Shown in pieces: positions 1 to 5,511 of a stretch of 6,476 bases of DNA. The position numbers and the translations under genes are program-made. Numbering within the stretch: the first letter of the stretch is position 1; each line of letters starts with the position of its first letter. The stretch comes from JBEKZQ01 sp049509675 (GTDB taxonomy: Bacteria; Planctomycetota; Planctomycetia; Pirellulales; Thermoguttaceae), in assembly GCA_049509675.1 (NCBI GenBank), contig JBEKZQ010000366.1, positions 1 to 6,476 on the forward strand, in the 5' to 3' direction. The notes beneath the pieces were generated by a model. That model was given only the letters and a program-made list of their open reading frames with translations. It ran no database searches and was not told the origin of the DNA.

Positions 1-83
1 CAAGCAAGAAGGTCTTCACTACAACACCTTGCGGCCAAAGAAACGCCATCGCCATTGGACTTACATTCACGGACCGGCCCAAA

Positions 84-257
84 TCATTGCATTTTCCCGC
101 GCAACAGCGTAACTTGGGCTAATTGCCTTCGACCGAACTCTTGCCAGGCTTCTCGGTCTTCCTGAAGGCTCAGGAACCGCGCAAAGTCCAAGACTTCCTG
201 AACGCGGTTCTCCGGAAGGTTTTGGAGAATTCCGTCCAATAGATCCTTGCTCGTCAT
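84..257 (-). CDS. Small DUF2281-like antitoxin-type protein (57 aa)
   Basis: I translated this short ORF by hand. It reads MTSKDLLDGI at the start, then a helix-rich stretch with LPENRVQEVLDFARFL (residues 14-29) and EAWQEFGRRQLAQ (36-48). The pattern 'LP..r..EVLDF..FL' followed by 'W..F...qLA' is what I recall of DUF2281-type small proteins, many of which are antitoxins next to PIN or RelE toxins. The start ATG at 257 is preceded by AAGGGG with a 7-nt spacer. The ORF lies 51 bp downstream of the PIN stop on the same strand, so it is probably in the same transcript. Relatives usually continue past 'LA.' with an acidic 'AYG..EPEY' tail. Here that tail is replaced by VTLLRGKMQ and a stop, so the C-terminus may be degraded or frameshifted. 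No toxin partner is recognisable in the 83 bases beyond it. The family assignment is from memory. Confidence 0.55.
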   Translation of the reverse strand: MTSKDLLDGILQNLPENRVQEVLDFARFLSLQEDREAWQEFGRRQLAQVTLLRGKMQ

Positions 258-308
258 CGGGGTTCCCCTTGTACCATGAAGCCGAGTGCCGCCCTGGACT
301 ATTCCACT

Positions 309-761
309 TCACTTCACATCGTCCGTAATCTTCCGCAGCCGCGCGAGTAGCTCCAAATCGTCCGTGATTTCGATCATCCCCTCGCGACAGTAATCTCGCA
401 CTTTGTCCTGGTAGAAGTGGTGGTCGAGTGTGCAGATCACGTCGGCCCTACCCGCGACCGCGGTGGCGACGACAAGATCATCCTTCGGATCGCCAGGCAC
501 CACTCGCGGCAGGGGCTTTGGCAAAACGACGACAGTCGCACCGCCTCCAAGACTCGCAAGGAACTCCGCGATCGCGACGTCAGTTCGTCGGTGGATGCGA
601 CGCACCGAGTCATACCCCAGCACCCGGGAAAGCTCTTCGAGCAACTCCAACGATGCCGCCAACACGTGATCGGCCGAGACTCGTTCGAACAATTCTCCCG
701 CGGGGCCTGACGGAGAGGCCATCGCCCGCACGAGAACGTTGGTGTCGAGGACGACGCGCAT
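309..761 (-). CDS. PIN-domain toxin, putative TA toxin component (COG1569 type)
   Basis: A 150-aa single-domain PIN protein, a predicted Mg-dependent ribonuclease and probable toxin of a type II toxin-antitoxin pair. The sequence shows the PIN acidic set: D6 in the N-terminal strand (VVLDTNVLV), E43 in the helix LLEELSRVL, D94/D95 in PGDPKDDLVVATA, and D113 in the closing strand VICTLDHHF. The 'GDPKDD' plus 'TLD' arrangement is typical of the 'putative toxin-antitoxin system toxin component, PIN family'. The length fits a complete protein. The start ATG overlaps the stop of the upstream antitoxin-like gene by one base (TGATG), with no Shine-Dalgarno visible, which implies translational coupling. 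The antitoxin-then-toxin order is the classical TA arrangement. Its RNA target cannot be read from sequence. Confidence 0.88.
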   Translation of the reverse strand: MRVVLDTNVLVRAMASPSGPAGELFERVSADHVLAASLELLEELSRVLGYDSVRRIHRRTDVAIAEFLASLGGGATVVVLPKPLPRVVPGDPKDDLVVATAVAGRADVICTLDHHFYQDKVRDYCREGMIEITDDLELLARLRKITDDVK

Positions 762-1042
762 CAGCGTTCGGATTGGCGGACTTTTCGGATCGCATCGTCG
801 ATCGCTGCCCCTGCCTCCTCCCCCGTGATGCCCTGCGCTCTCGCCGCTTCCCGGCCTTGGCGTGCGATCTCGACGGCGCGACTCAGCGCCGCTCGACGGG
901 TTGCTTGGTCGGGCTCGGCTCCAAGTTCGATCACATGGAGGATAACCCCTTGATTCTCGCCGAGGGCATGACCGACCACCGCCTCGTACAGGTGGCGCTG
1001 ATCCGAATCAAGGCTCTTCATGTCGCGTGAGATCGATTCCAT
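761..1042 (-). CDS. Antitoxin-like protein upstream of PIN toxin
   Basis: A 93-aa, mostly helical, charged protein encoded directly before the PIN gene and overlapping its start by one base. Residues 12-40 (DSDQRHLYEAVVGHALGENQ, then GVILHVIEL) and 48-90 (ATRRAALSRAVEIARQGREA, then a GITGEEAGAAIDDAIRKVR helix) resemble small uncharacterised proteins I recall next to PIN toxins, with a 'vG.pL.e.Q.v.i.v' block and a C-terminal 'G.teeEa...idea...vR' helix. I cannot name a Pfam family with certainty. It is not an obvious AbrB, RHH, Phd or HTH antitoxin, because no DNA-binding motif is evident. The antitoxin role rests on position, size and coupling. An alternative start is Met8 at 1021. Neither start has a clear Shine-Dalgarno. 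Confidence 0.65.
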   Translation of the reverse strand: MESISRDMKSLDSDQRHLYEAVVGHALGENQGVILHVIELGAEPDQATRRAALSRAVEIARQGREAARAQGITGEEAGAAIDDAIRKVRQSER

Positions 1043-1048
1043 ACCAAG

Positions 1049-1078
1049 ATTCTACTCCCGGCAAGCAAGGCAAAGCAA
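1049..1078 (-). promoter_or_regulatory. Candidate promoter for the antitoxin-PIN cluster
   Basis: On the minus strand, TTGCTT (1078-1073), an 18-bp spacer and TAGAAT (1054-1049, 5 of 6 matches to TATAAT) form a sigma-70-like promoter. Transcription would begin about 7 nt after the -10, close to the ATG at 1042. That would make the mRNA leaderless, or give about 20 nt of leader if Met8 is used. This is pattern matching only. Confidence 0.3.
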
Positions 1079-1144
1079 CATAATTTGCTCATGCCCCTGC
1101 AAGATGGGGTCTTCGTCCGCAGCCCGGTTTCGCCTCCCCCCTTC

Positions 1145-2431
1145 TCACCCTTGTCCCGGCATGGCGACGGGATACTTGCCTTCTTTGTCGGGCAGGACGG
1201 GCGGATCGGCGTCCATGGCGTACCGGGCCGGGGAAAGCGATTGCGGCGAGTCGAGGGCCTGCTGCCAGGTGATCGCTTGTCCGCTGTAGGTGACCATGCG
1301 GCCCAGGATGGCCAGCATCGTGCTGCGGGCCATGTACTGGCCATTGTTGATCGCCTTGCCCGCGCGGATCGCCGCAAAAAGCGCCTGGTGCTCGGCATCG
1401 TACATGCCGGGAATCGGGCCGCGATAGCGCCACTTGTTCGGGCCCTCGATCTGATACTGGAGGATGTTGGCCCGGCCCTTGGTGCCTAGGAAAACGTCGG
1501 AGACATCCGAGAAGCAGCCCGCCTGTTGCCGGCAGTAGGAATAGACCCGGGCGCCGTTGGCGTACTCGTAGACCACGGCATGATGGTCGTAGATCTGGCC
1601 GAACTTGGCCTCGGTGCGGACTTGCCGGCCGCCCAGCCCCCAGGCCCGCAGCGGCGGTTCGTCGCGCATGGCCCAGGCGGCCTTGTCCAGGCTGTGAACG
1701 TGCTGTTCGACGATGTGATCGCCGCAGAGCCAGGTGAAATAGTACCAGTTGCGCATCTGGTACTGCATTTCGGTCCAGTCGGGCTGGCGGGGGCGCTGCC
1801 AGAGCGTGCCGGTGTTGAAGGTTTCCTGGATGGCGACGATGTCGCCGATGGCCCCGTCCAGCACGCGTTTCATCGTCTCCTGGACCCCTTTTTCGTAGCG
1901 CCAGCAGAGACCGGAAACGATGTTCAGGTTCTTCTGCCGAGCCGCTTCGCAGGTAGCCAGCACGCTGCGGACGCCGGGGGCATCGACGGCCACCGGCTTT
2001 TCGCAGAAGACGTGCTTGCCGGCGTCGATGCAGGCTTTGAGGTGCATCGGCCGGAAGTGTGGCGGAGTGGCCAGGAGGACCACGTCCACGCCGCTTTGGA
2101 TCAGCTTGTCGCAGGCGTCGAAGCCCACGAAGCAGCGGTCGGCAGGCACGTCGACCTGGGCGGCGAACTCCTTTTTCAACCCGGCGAGGCTGCCCTGCAA
2201 GCGGTCGGAGAAGGCGTCGGCCATGGCGACGAGTTTGGTGTTGCGGTCGGCGCCCAGGGCGTTGGCGGCCGCGCCGCTGCCCCGGCCCCCGCAGCCGACC
2301 AGGCCCACCCGCAGCAGGTCGCTGCCCGCGGCGTGCGCACTGCGACCGATGGCCAGGCTGCCGGCCAAGGCTCCGGCCGCGGTCAAGGCGGAAGTTTCCA
2401 GGAAATGGCGACGATTGACATTACGTGGCAT
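1145..2431 (-). CDS. Gfo/Idh/MocA family oxidoreductase with Tat signal
   Basis: A 428-aa NAD(P)-dependent oxidoreductase, probably acting on a sugar or cyclitol after Tat export. The twin-arginine signal is NRRHFLETS (residues 6-14), followed by a hydrophobic alanine-rich stretch and an AHA-AG cleavage-like site near residue 35. The Rossmann strand and nucleotide loop GLVGCGGRGSG are at 43-53. The family EKP motif is at 144-146 in VFCEKPVAVD. The putative catalytic segment GDHIVEQHVHSLDK spans 237-250, with H246 and D249. The Met at 2431 is chosen because AAGGAG lies 8 nt upstream and the Tat signal begins there. The open frame extends upstream to 2794, but that part is only the antisense-like frame shift of the neighbouring isomerase gene. 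It is the second gene of an operon, 20 bp after the isomerase stop. The substrate is not predictable. Confidence 0.93.
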   Translation of the reverse strand: MPRNVNRRHFLETSALTAAGALAGSLAIGRSAHAAGSDLLRVGLVGCGGRGSGAAANALGADRNTKLVAMADAFSDRLQGSLAGLKKEFAAQVDVPADRCFVGFDACDKLIQSGVDVVLLATPPHFRPMHLKACIDAGKHVFCEKPVAVDAPGVRSVLATCEAARQKNLNIVSGLCWRYEKGVQETMKRVLDGAIGDIVAIQETFNTGTLWQRPRQPDWTEMQYQMRNWYYFTWLCGDHIVEQHVHSLDKAAWAMRDEPPLRAWGLGGRQVRTEAKFGQIYDHHAVVYEYANGARVYSYCRQQAGCFSDVSDVFLGTKGRANILQYQIEGPNKWRYRGPIPGMYDAEHQALFAAIRAGKAINNGQYMARSTMLAILGRMVTYSGQAITWQQALDSPQSLSPARYAMDADPPVLPDKEGKYPVAMPGQG

Positions 2432-2439
2432 GGCGTGCT

Positions 2440-2445
2440 CTCCTT
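2440..2445 (-). promoter_or_regulatory. Shine-Dalgarno of the Gfo/Idh/MocA gene
   Basis: AAGGAG lies 8 nt upstream of the ATG at 2431, inside the 20-bp gap between the two operon genes. It decides the start codon against the longer open frame that continues to 2794. Confidence 0.75.
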
Positions 2446-2451
2446 GTTTTT

Positions 2452-3408
2452 TCACTTCCCCGCCAGGATCAGGTCCAGGCGGCGGCTGCCTTCCGCCAAC
2501 GGCAATTGCAGGTCTTCGATCGACATCCAGCTTTCGTAATCCAGGTCGTCCAGCGCCTGCCGCACGGCCGGCCAATCGACGCTGCCTTCGCGGATCTGGA
2601 CGAAATTGCCGCCGTGTCCGTTGGCGTTGAGCTTGAAATCCTTCACGTGGCACTTGACGATCAACTTGCCCAGCTTGCGGATCCACTCTTGCGGCGGGGC
2701 GAACTTCACGTGGTTGCCGATGTCGAAATAGGCGCGGATCCAGGGATTGTCGAACGAGGCCACGAAGTTCTGAAAGATGTCGGGTTTCAGCCACAGACCG
2801 TTCCAGACGTTCTCCAGGGCGATCAGGATGCCGGTCTTCTCGGCCACGGGGATCAACTGCCGCACGGCCGCGCGGGAGGTGTCGGTAGCGTGGTTGTGGG
2901 CCTCGATGTATTTCTGGTAGCGCGCGTTGTCGCCGGCAATGACTTGTTTCACGTGGCCCGTCTTCTCGTCGAAGCGGATATCGAGATCCCAGGCCTCGGG
3001 CATGGGCATGCCGCTGATGCGGCAGGGGACCAAGAGGATCGTGCTGGCGCCATAGGCCTGGGCGGCCCGCAATGCGACTTCCACGCTCGCCAGATCGCGC
3101 GCGACGGCATCGGCCTGGTTGAAGTTGGCCCAGCCATAGAGCACGCCGTGGATGCGCATGCCGAGTTTTTCGGCTGTTTTGCGCGCCTGCGCGGCGTCCT
3201 TGGGCGAGGCGCCGCGGTCGAGCGATTCGATGCCCTCGAAACCGGCCTCTTTCAGATTGCGCAACATCGCTTCGGTGGGGCTGCCCAACACGGCCTTGTG
3301 CGGTTTGGTGTGCAGGCCGGCGGCAGTGCTGCGGCCGGCGGCCAGCGTGGCCGTGGCGGCAGCGGCCGAGACGGCCAGAAAATCGCGGCGATTCAGGAAA
3401 GCGTTCAT
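2452..3408 (-). CDS. Sugar phosphate isomerase/epimerase-like TIM barrel with Tat signal
   Basis: A 318-aa protein of the xylose isomerase-like TIM-barrel family (AP endonuclease 2 fold, COG1082 type). The N-terminus NRRDFLAVS (residues 6-14), followed by an Ala-rich hydrophobic segment to about residue 30, is a twin-arginine signal. Putative metal ligands typical of the family are in place: E199 (IALENVWNG), D229 (YFDIGNHVKF), H254 (KCHVKDFKL) and E298 (SIEDLQL). The start at 3408 is preferred over the in-frame ATG at 3462 because it begins just before the Tat motif and has AGGA 7 nt upstream; the extra 18 residues look like leader sequence. It is the first gene of the operon with the downstream oxidoreductase. 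The likely role is isomerising or epimerising a sugar-derived substrate outside the cytoplasm. Both genes carrying Tat signals supports a shared periplasmic pathway. The exact substrate is unknown. Confidence 0.9.
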   Translation of the reverse strand: MNAFLNRRDFLAVSAAAATATLAAGRSTAAGLHTKPHKAVLGSPTEAMLRNLKEAGFEGIESLDRGASPKDAAQARKTAEKLGMRIHGVLYGWANFNQADAVARDLASVEVALRAAQAYGASTILLVPCRISGMPMPEAWDLDIRFDEKTGHVKQVIAGDNARYQKYIEAHNHATDTSRAAVRQLIPVAEKTGILIALENVWNGLWLKPDIFQNFVASFDNPWIRAYFDIGNHVKFAPPQEWIRKLGKLIVKCHVKDFKLNANGHGGNFVQIREGSVDWPAVRQALDDLDYESWMSIEDLQLPLAEGSRRLDLILAGK

Positions 3409-3424
3409 GGTGACGTCCTGGGGG

Positions 3425-3442
3425 TGGGAAGGATGGGAAGGA
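3425..3442. repeat. Two tandem copies of a 9-bp unit
   Basis: TGGGAAGGA occurs twice back to back. In the isomerase mRNA leader this reads as a pyrimidine-rich doublet (TCCTTCCCA twice), located about 17-34 nt before the start codon. It may be trivial low-complexity sequence. It could also pair with purine-rich Shine-Dalgarno sequence. Confidence 0.7.
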
Positions 3443-3447
3443 TCGAC

Positions 3448-3481
3448 GCTATGGTCATGCACGCGCTACGGTCATGTACGC
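3448..3481. repeat. 17-bp tandem direct repeat, possible operator
   Basis: Two adjacent 17-bp copies differ at two positions, both transitions. Read on the minus strand the unit is GCGTRCATGACCRTAGC. The upstream copy overlaps the candidate -10 of the isomerase operon, and the second copy covers the expected start of the transcript. This placement suits a repressor binding site. The regulator is not in the window. Confidence 0.75.
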
Positions 3482-3506
3482 TAACACCGTGGCCAGCCGA
3501 TGTCAA
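3478..3506 (-). promoter_or_regulatory. Candidate sigma-70-like promoter of the isomerase-oxidoreductase operon
   Basis: On the minus strand, a perfect TTGACA (3506-3501) is followed by a 17-bp spacer and TAGCGT (3483-3478), with a TG one base upstream of the -10 (extended -10). Transcription would start near 3471, giving a leader of roughly 60 nt. The -10 itself is poor (3 of 6), but the -35, spacing and TG are good. Confidence 0.45.
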
Positions 3507-3546
3507 TCATTTCTTTACGACCATCTGTCCGTGGGAGTTGGTTGCG

Positions 3547-3561
3547 CGGCCTATCAGGCCG
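3547..3561. other. GC-rich hairpin of unknown role
   Basis: CGGCCT-ATC-AGGCCG is a perfect 6-bp stem with a 3-nt loop. On the plus strand it is followed by TTTCC, too short a T run for a convincing intrinsic terminator. It lies upstream of the leftward promoter and about 20 bp before the inverted-repeat element, so it could also belong to that element. Confidence 0.35.
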
Positions 3562-3580
3562 TTTCCATTCTTGGGGAGGA

Positions 3581-3673
3581 TAAAAGGGACAGGCGCATAT
3601 ACTGGGTAAGTTGTCACGATGTTCACGGCGTTAGATTGCGCATATACCCCAATATATGCGTCCGTCCCCTTTA
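3581..3673. repeat. 93-bp imperfect inverted-repeat (MITE/REP-like) element
   Basis: Arms 3581-3606 and 3648-3673 are inverted copies matching at 22 of 26 positions, separated by 41 bp. All four differences are transitions. The outer ends read TAAAAGGGAC on the left and TAAAGGGGAC on the right arm's complement. A second, perfect 8-bp hairpin (3639-3646 with 3653-3660, loop CCCCAA) is nested at the right arm and competes for the same bases. GCGCATATAC occurs twice in direct orientation (3593-3602 and 3638-3647). From memory, inverted repeats with AAAGGGGACAG-like ends recur in several bacterial groups, sometimes near REP-associated tyrosine transposases. No transposase is encoded here. Confidence 0.65.
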
Positions 3674-3740
3674 GTCACCCCCCCTCTACAAGCCATCCCT
3701 CTTGTCCACTTTAACGCCCCCGTTGTCAGCGCGACGTGTA

Positions 3741-3769
3741 TTGAAGCATCGCCGTGCTCGCGGTACACT
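3741..3769 (+). promoter_or_regulatory. Candidate promoter of cysI
   Basis: TTGAAG (3741-3746), a 17-bp spacer and TACACT (3764-3769) make a plausible sigma-70-like promoter, each hexamer matching consensus at 4 of 6 positions. Transcription would start near 3776, so the leader of about 44 nt would consist mainly of the heptamer repeat. Confidence 0.3.
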
Positions 3770-3785
3770 GCGCCGGCGCCCTCGG

Positions 3786-3817
3786 TCTGAAATCTGAAAT
3801 CTGAAATCTGAAATCTG
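3786..3817 (+). repeat. 7-bp tandem repeat ending 2 nt before cysI
   Basis: Four complete copies of TCTGAAA plus TCTG, without a single mismatch, end 2 nt before the ATG at 3820. No Shine-Dalgarno is present in or after the repeat. In the cysI frame the repeat contains a TGA (3802-3804), so it is not coding sequence of CysI. Heptameric short tandem repeats are known in some bacteria such as cyanobacteria. I recall this unit from planctomycete intergenic DNA but cannot verify that. Confidence 0.9.
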
Positions 3818-3819
3818 CG

Positions 3820-5511
3820 ATGGATGCACAGAACCTCAGCGATGCGGAACGGCTCAAGGCCGCCAGCCGCTACCTGCGCGGCACGATTACCCAGTCGCTG
3901 GCCGATCGGCTCACCGGGGCCGTTGCCGAGGGCGATGCGCAGTTGTTGAAGTTCCACGGCACGTATCAGCAGGACGACCGCGATTTGCGCAACGAGCGGG
4001 CCCGGCAGAAGCTCGAGCCGGCCTATGAATTCATGATTCGCGTCCGCGTGCCCGGCGGGATCGTCACGCCGCAACAGTGGCTCGCCCTGGATCGCCTGGC
4101 GCGCACGAGCGGCAACGGAACCCTGCGACTGACCACCCGCCAGACTTTCCAACTGCACGGCGTGCTCAAATGGCGGCTGGCGGAAACGATTGAGGCCATC
4201 AACGAGGCGGGATTGACGACCATCGCCGCCTGCGGCGATGTCAACCGCAACGTGATGTGCAACCCGAACCCCTGCCAGAGCGAGCTCCACGGCGAAGTGC
4301 ATCAGTGGGCGATGCGGATCAACGAGCATCTGCTGCCGGCGACCACCGCCTACCGTGAGATCTGGCTCGGCCAGCCCTCCGGCGGCGCCAGCCCCGAGGA
4401 TCGCGAGCCGATCTATGGGCCCACGTACTTGCCGCGCAAGTTCAAGATCGGCCTGGCGGTGCCGCCCTCCAACGACGTGGATGTGTTTGCCCAGGACATC
4501 GGTCTCGTGGCCATCGAGGAGGGCGGCCGGCTGGCCGGCTTCAACGTGGCGGTCGGCGGCGGCCTGGGCATGACCCACGGCGAAACGAACACCTATCCGA
4601 TGCTCGGCCAACTGATCGGCTGGTGTGCGGCGGAGCAGGTCGTCGACGTGGCCCGGGAAATCCTCCTGGTGCAACGCGATTTCGGCGATCGCGGCAACCG
4701 CAAGCACGCGCGGCTGAAGTACACGATCGACGATCGCGGCCTGGACTGGTTCAAGGGCGAGCTGCAGCAGCGGCTGGGGTGGCAGTTGCAAGACGTCCGC
4801 CCCTTCCGCTTCGAGCATCGCGGCGACCGCTTCGGTTGGGTCAAGGGGACCAACGGCAATTGGCACCTGACGCTGTTTGTTCCCTGCGGCCGCATTCGCG
4901 ACGGCCACGACCAGCGATGGCTCACCGGCCTGCGCAGCATCGCCGAGGTCCACGACGGCGACTTCCGTTTGACGGCCAATCAGAACGTGATCCTGGGCAA
5001 CGTGAGCCTGCAGAACAGGCCGCGCATCGAAGAGCTTTTGGCCCGGTACGGACTGGGCGACAAGCAGATATCCAAGCTGGGGCTGAATAGCATGTCCTGC
5101 GTGGCCTTCCCGACTTGCGGACTGGCCATGGCCGAATCGGAACGCTACCTGCCGCAGTTGCTGGCCCGGCTGGAGTCGCTTTTTGCCGAGGCCGGCCTGA
5201 GCGACGCGGAGGTCGTGGTCCGCATGACCGGTTGCCCGAACGGCTGCGCCCGGCCGTACATTGCCGAGATCGCCTTGGTCGGTAAGGCCCTGGGCAAATA
5301 CAACCTGTATCTGGGCGGCGATTTCAGCGGCGCGCGGCTTAATCGCCTCTATCGCGAGAACATCGACGAAAACGAGATCCTTGACGCCCTGCGGCCGCTA
5401 ATCGCTGACTACACCAGGAATCGCCAAGTGGACGAGCGGTTTGGCGACTTCGTGATCCGCGCCGGCCACGTCCGCCCCGTCCAGTCCGGCCGCGATTTCC
5501 ACGGTCGTTAA
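3820..5511 (+). CDS. cysI: Assimilatory sulfite reductase hemoprotein subunit (CysI)
   Basis: A 563-aa siroheme and 4Fe-4S enzyme that reduces sulfite to sulfide with six electrons in assimilatory sulfur metabolism, in the cytoplasm. The two duplicated half-domains are complete. The N-terminal part has KFHGTYQQDDRDLR (44-57), FMIRVRVPGG (71-80) and TLRLTTRQTFQLHGV (101-115). VNRNVMCNPNP (141-151) and LPRKFKIGLAVP (204-215, K207 and K209) correspond to siroheme-phosphate-binding positions in E. coli CysI. The cluster and siroheme ligands are C427 and C433 (CVAFPTC) and C472 and C476 (GCPNGC), the expected CX5C and CX3C. The length is close to the approximately 570 residues of the family. The start at 3820 is the first ATG after an in-frame TGA at 3802. 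There is no Shine-Dalgarno. No CysJ flavoprotein or cysH is adjacent, so the electron donor (CysJ elsewhere, or ferredoxin) is open. Confidence 0.95.
   Translation: MDAQNLSDAERLKAASRYLRGTITQSLADRLTGAVAEGDAQLLKFHGTYQQDDRDLRNERARQKLEPAYEFMIRVRVPGGIVTPQQWLALDRLARTSGNGTLRLTTRQTFQLHGVLKWRLAETIEAINEAGLTTIAACGDVNRNVMCNPNPCQSELHGEVHQWAMRINEHLLPATTAYREIWLGQPSGGASPEDREPIYGPTYLPRKFKIGLAVPPSNDVDVFAQDIGLVAIEEGGRLAGFNVAVGGGLGMTHGETNTYPMLGQLIGWCAAEQVVDVAREILLVQRDFGDRGNRKHARLKYTIDDRGLDWFKGELQQRLGWQLQDVRPFRFEHRGDRFGWVKGTNGNWHLTLFVPCGRIRDGHDQRWLTGLRSIAEVHDGDFRLTANQNVILGNVSLQNRPRIEELLARYGLGDKQISKLGLNSMSCVAFPTCGLAMAESERYLPQLLARLESLFAEAGLSDAEVVVRMTGCPNGCARPYIAEIALVGKALGKYNLYLGGDFSGARLNRLYRENIDENEILDALRPLIADYTRNRQVDERFGDFVIRAGHVRPVQSGRDFHGR

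Larger units (their letters stand above)
3409..3819. other. 411-bp divergent intergenic region rich in repeats
   Basis: No convincing gene lies between the divergent isomerase operon and cysI. From left to right it contains a 9-bp doublet (3425-3442), a 17-bp tandem repeat (3448-3481) overlapping a leftward promoter, a GC-rich hairpin (3547-3561), a 93-bp inverted-repeat element (3581-3673), a C-rich stretch (about 3677-3684), a candidate rightward promoter (3741-3769) and a 7-bp tandem repeat (3786-3817). The open frames crossing it are extensions of antisense frames and show no recognisable domains. Confidence 0.8.

Noticed and set aside
2..112. Plus-strand partial open frame entering from the left edge (36 codons, ends at TAA)
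   Set aside because: The translation shows no recognisable motif and partly overlaps the DUF2281-like ORF; too short to support a gene.
67..312. 81-aa minus-strand open frame
   Set aside because: It is a shifted frame over the DUF2281-like ORF, with Pro/Ser/Arg-rich composition and no recognisable motif; the alternative frame has a Shine-Dalgarno and family pattern.
428..1030. 200-aa plus-strand open frame
   Set aside because: Antisense to the PIN and antitoxin-like genes, Arg/Pro-rich, no domain.
1074..1110. Possible intrinsic terminator downstream of the Gfo/Idh/MocA gene
   Set aside because: Only weak 4-5 bp stems without a T run on the appropriate strand.
1526..2539. 337-aa plus-strand open frame
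   Set aside because: Antisense shadow of the Gfo/Idh/MocA gene, rich in Gly/Ala/Val/His as expected for a reverse frame of GC-rich DNA.
2432..2794. N-terminal extension of the Gfo/Idh/MocA frame
   Set aside because: Arg/Gln-rich shifted reading of the isomerase gene; the Tat signal and AAGGAG place the start at 2431.
2425..3609. 394-aa plus-strand open frame
   Set aside because: Antisense shadow of the isomerase gene, which has a full set of family motifs on the minus strand.
3631..4953. 440-aa minus-strand open frame
   Set aside because: Antisense shadow of cysI; it even translates the heptamer repeat as part of its sequence and has no domain.
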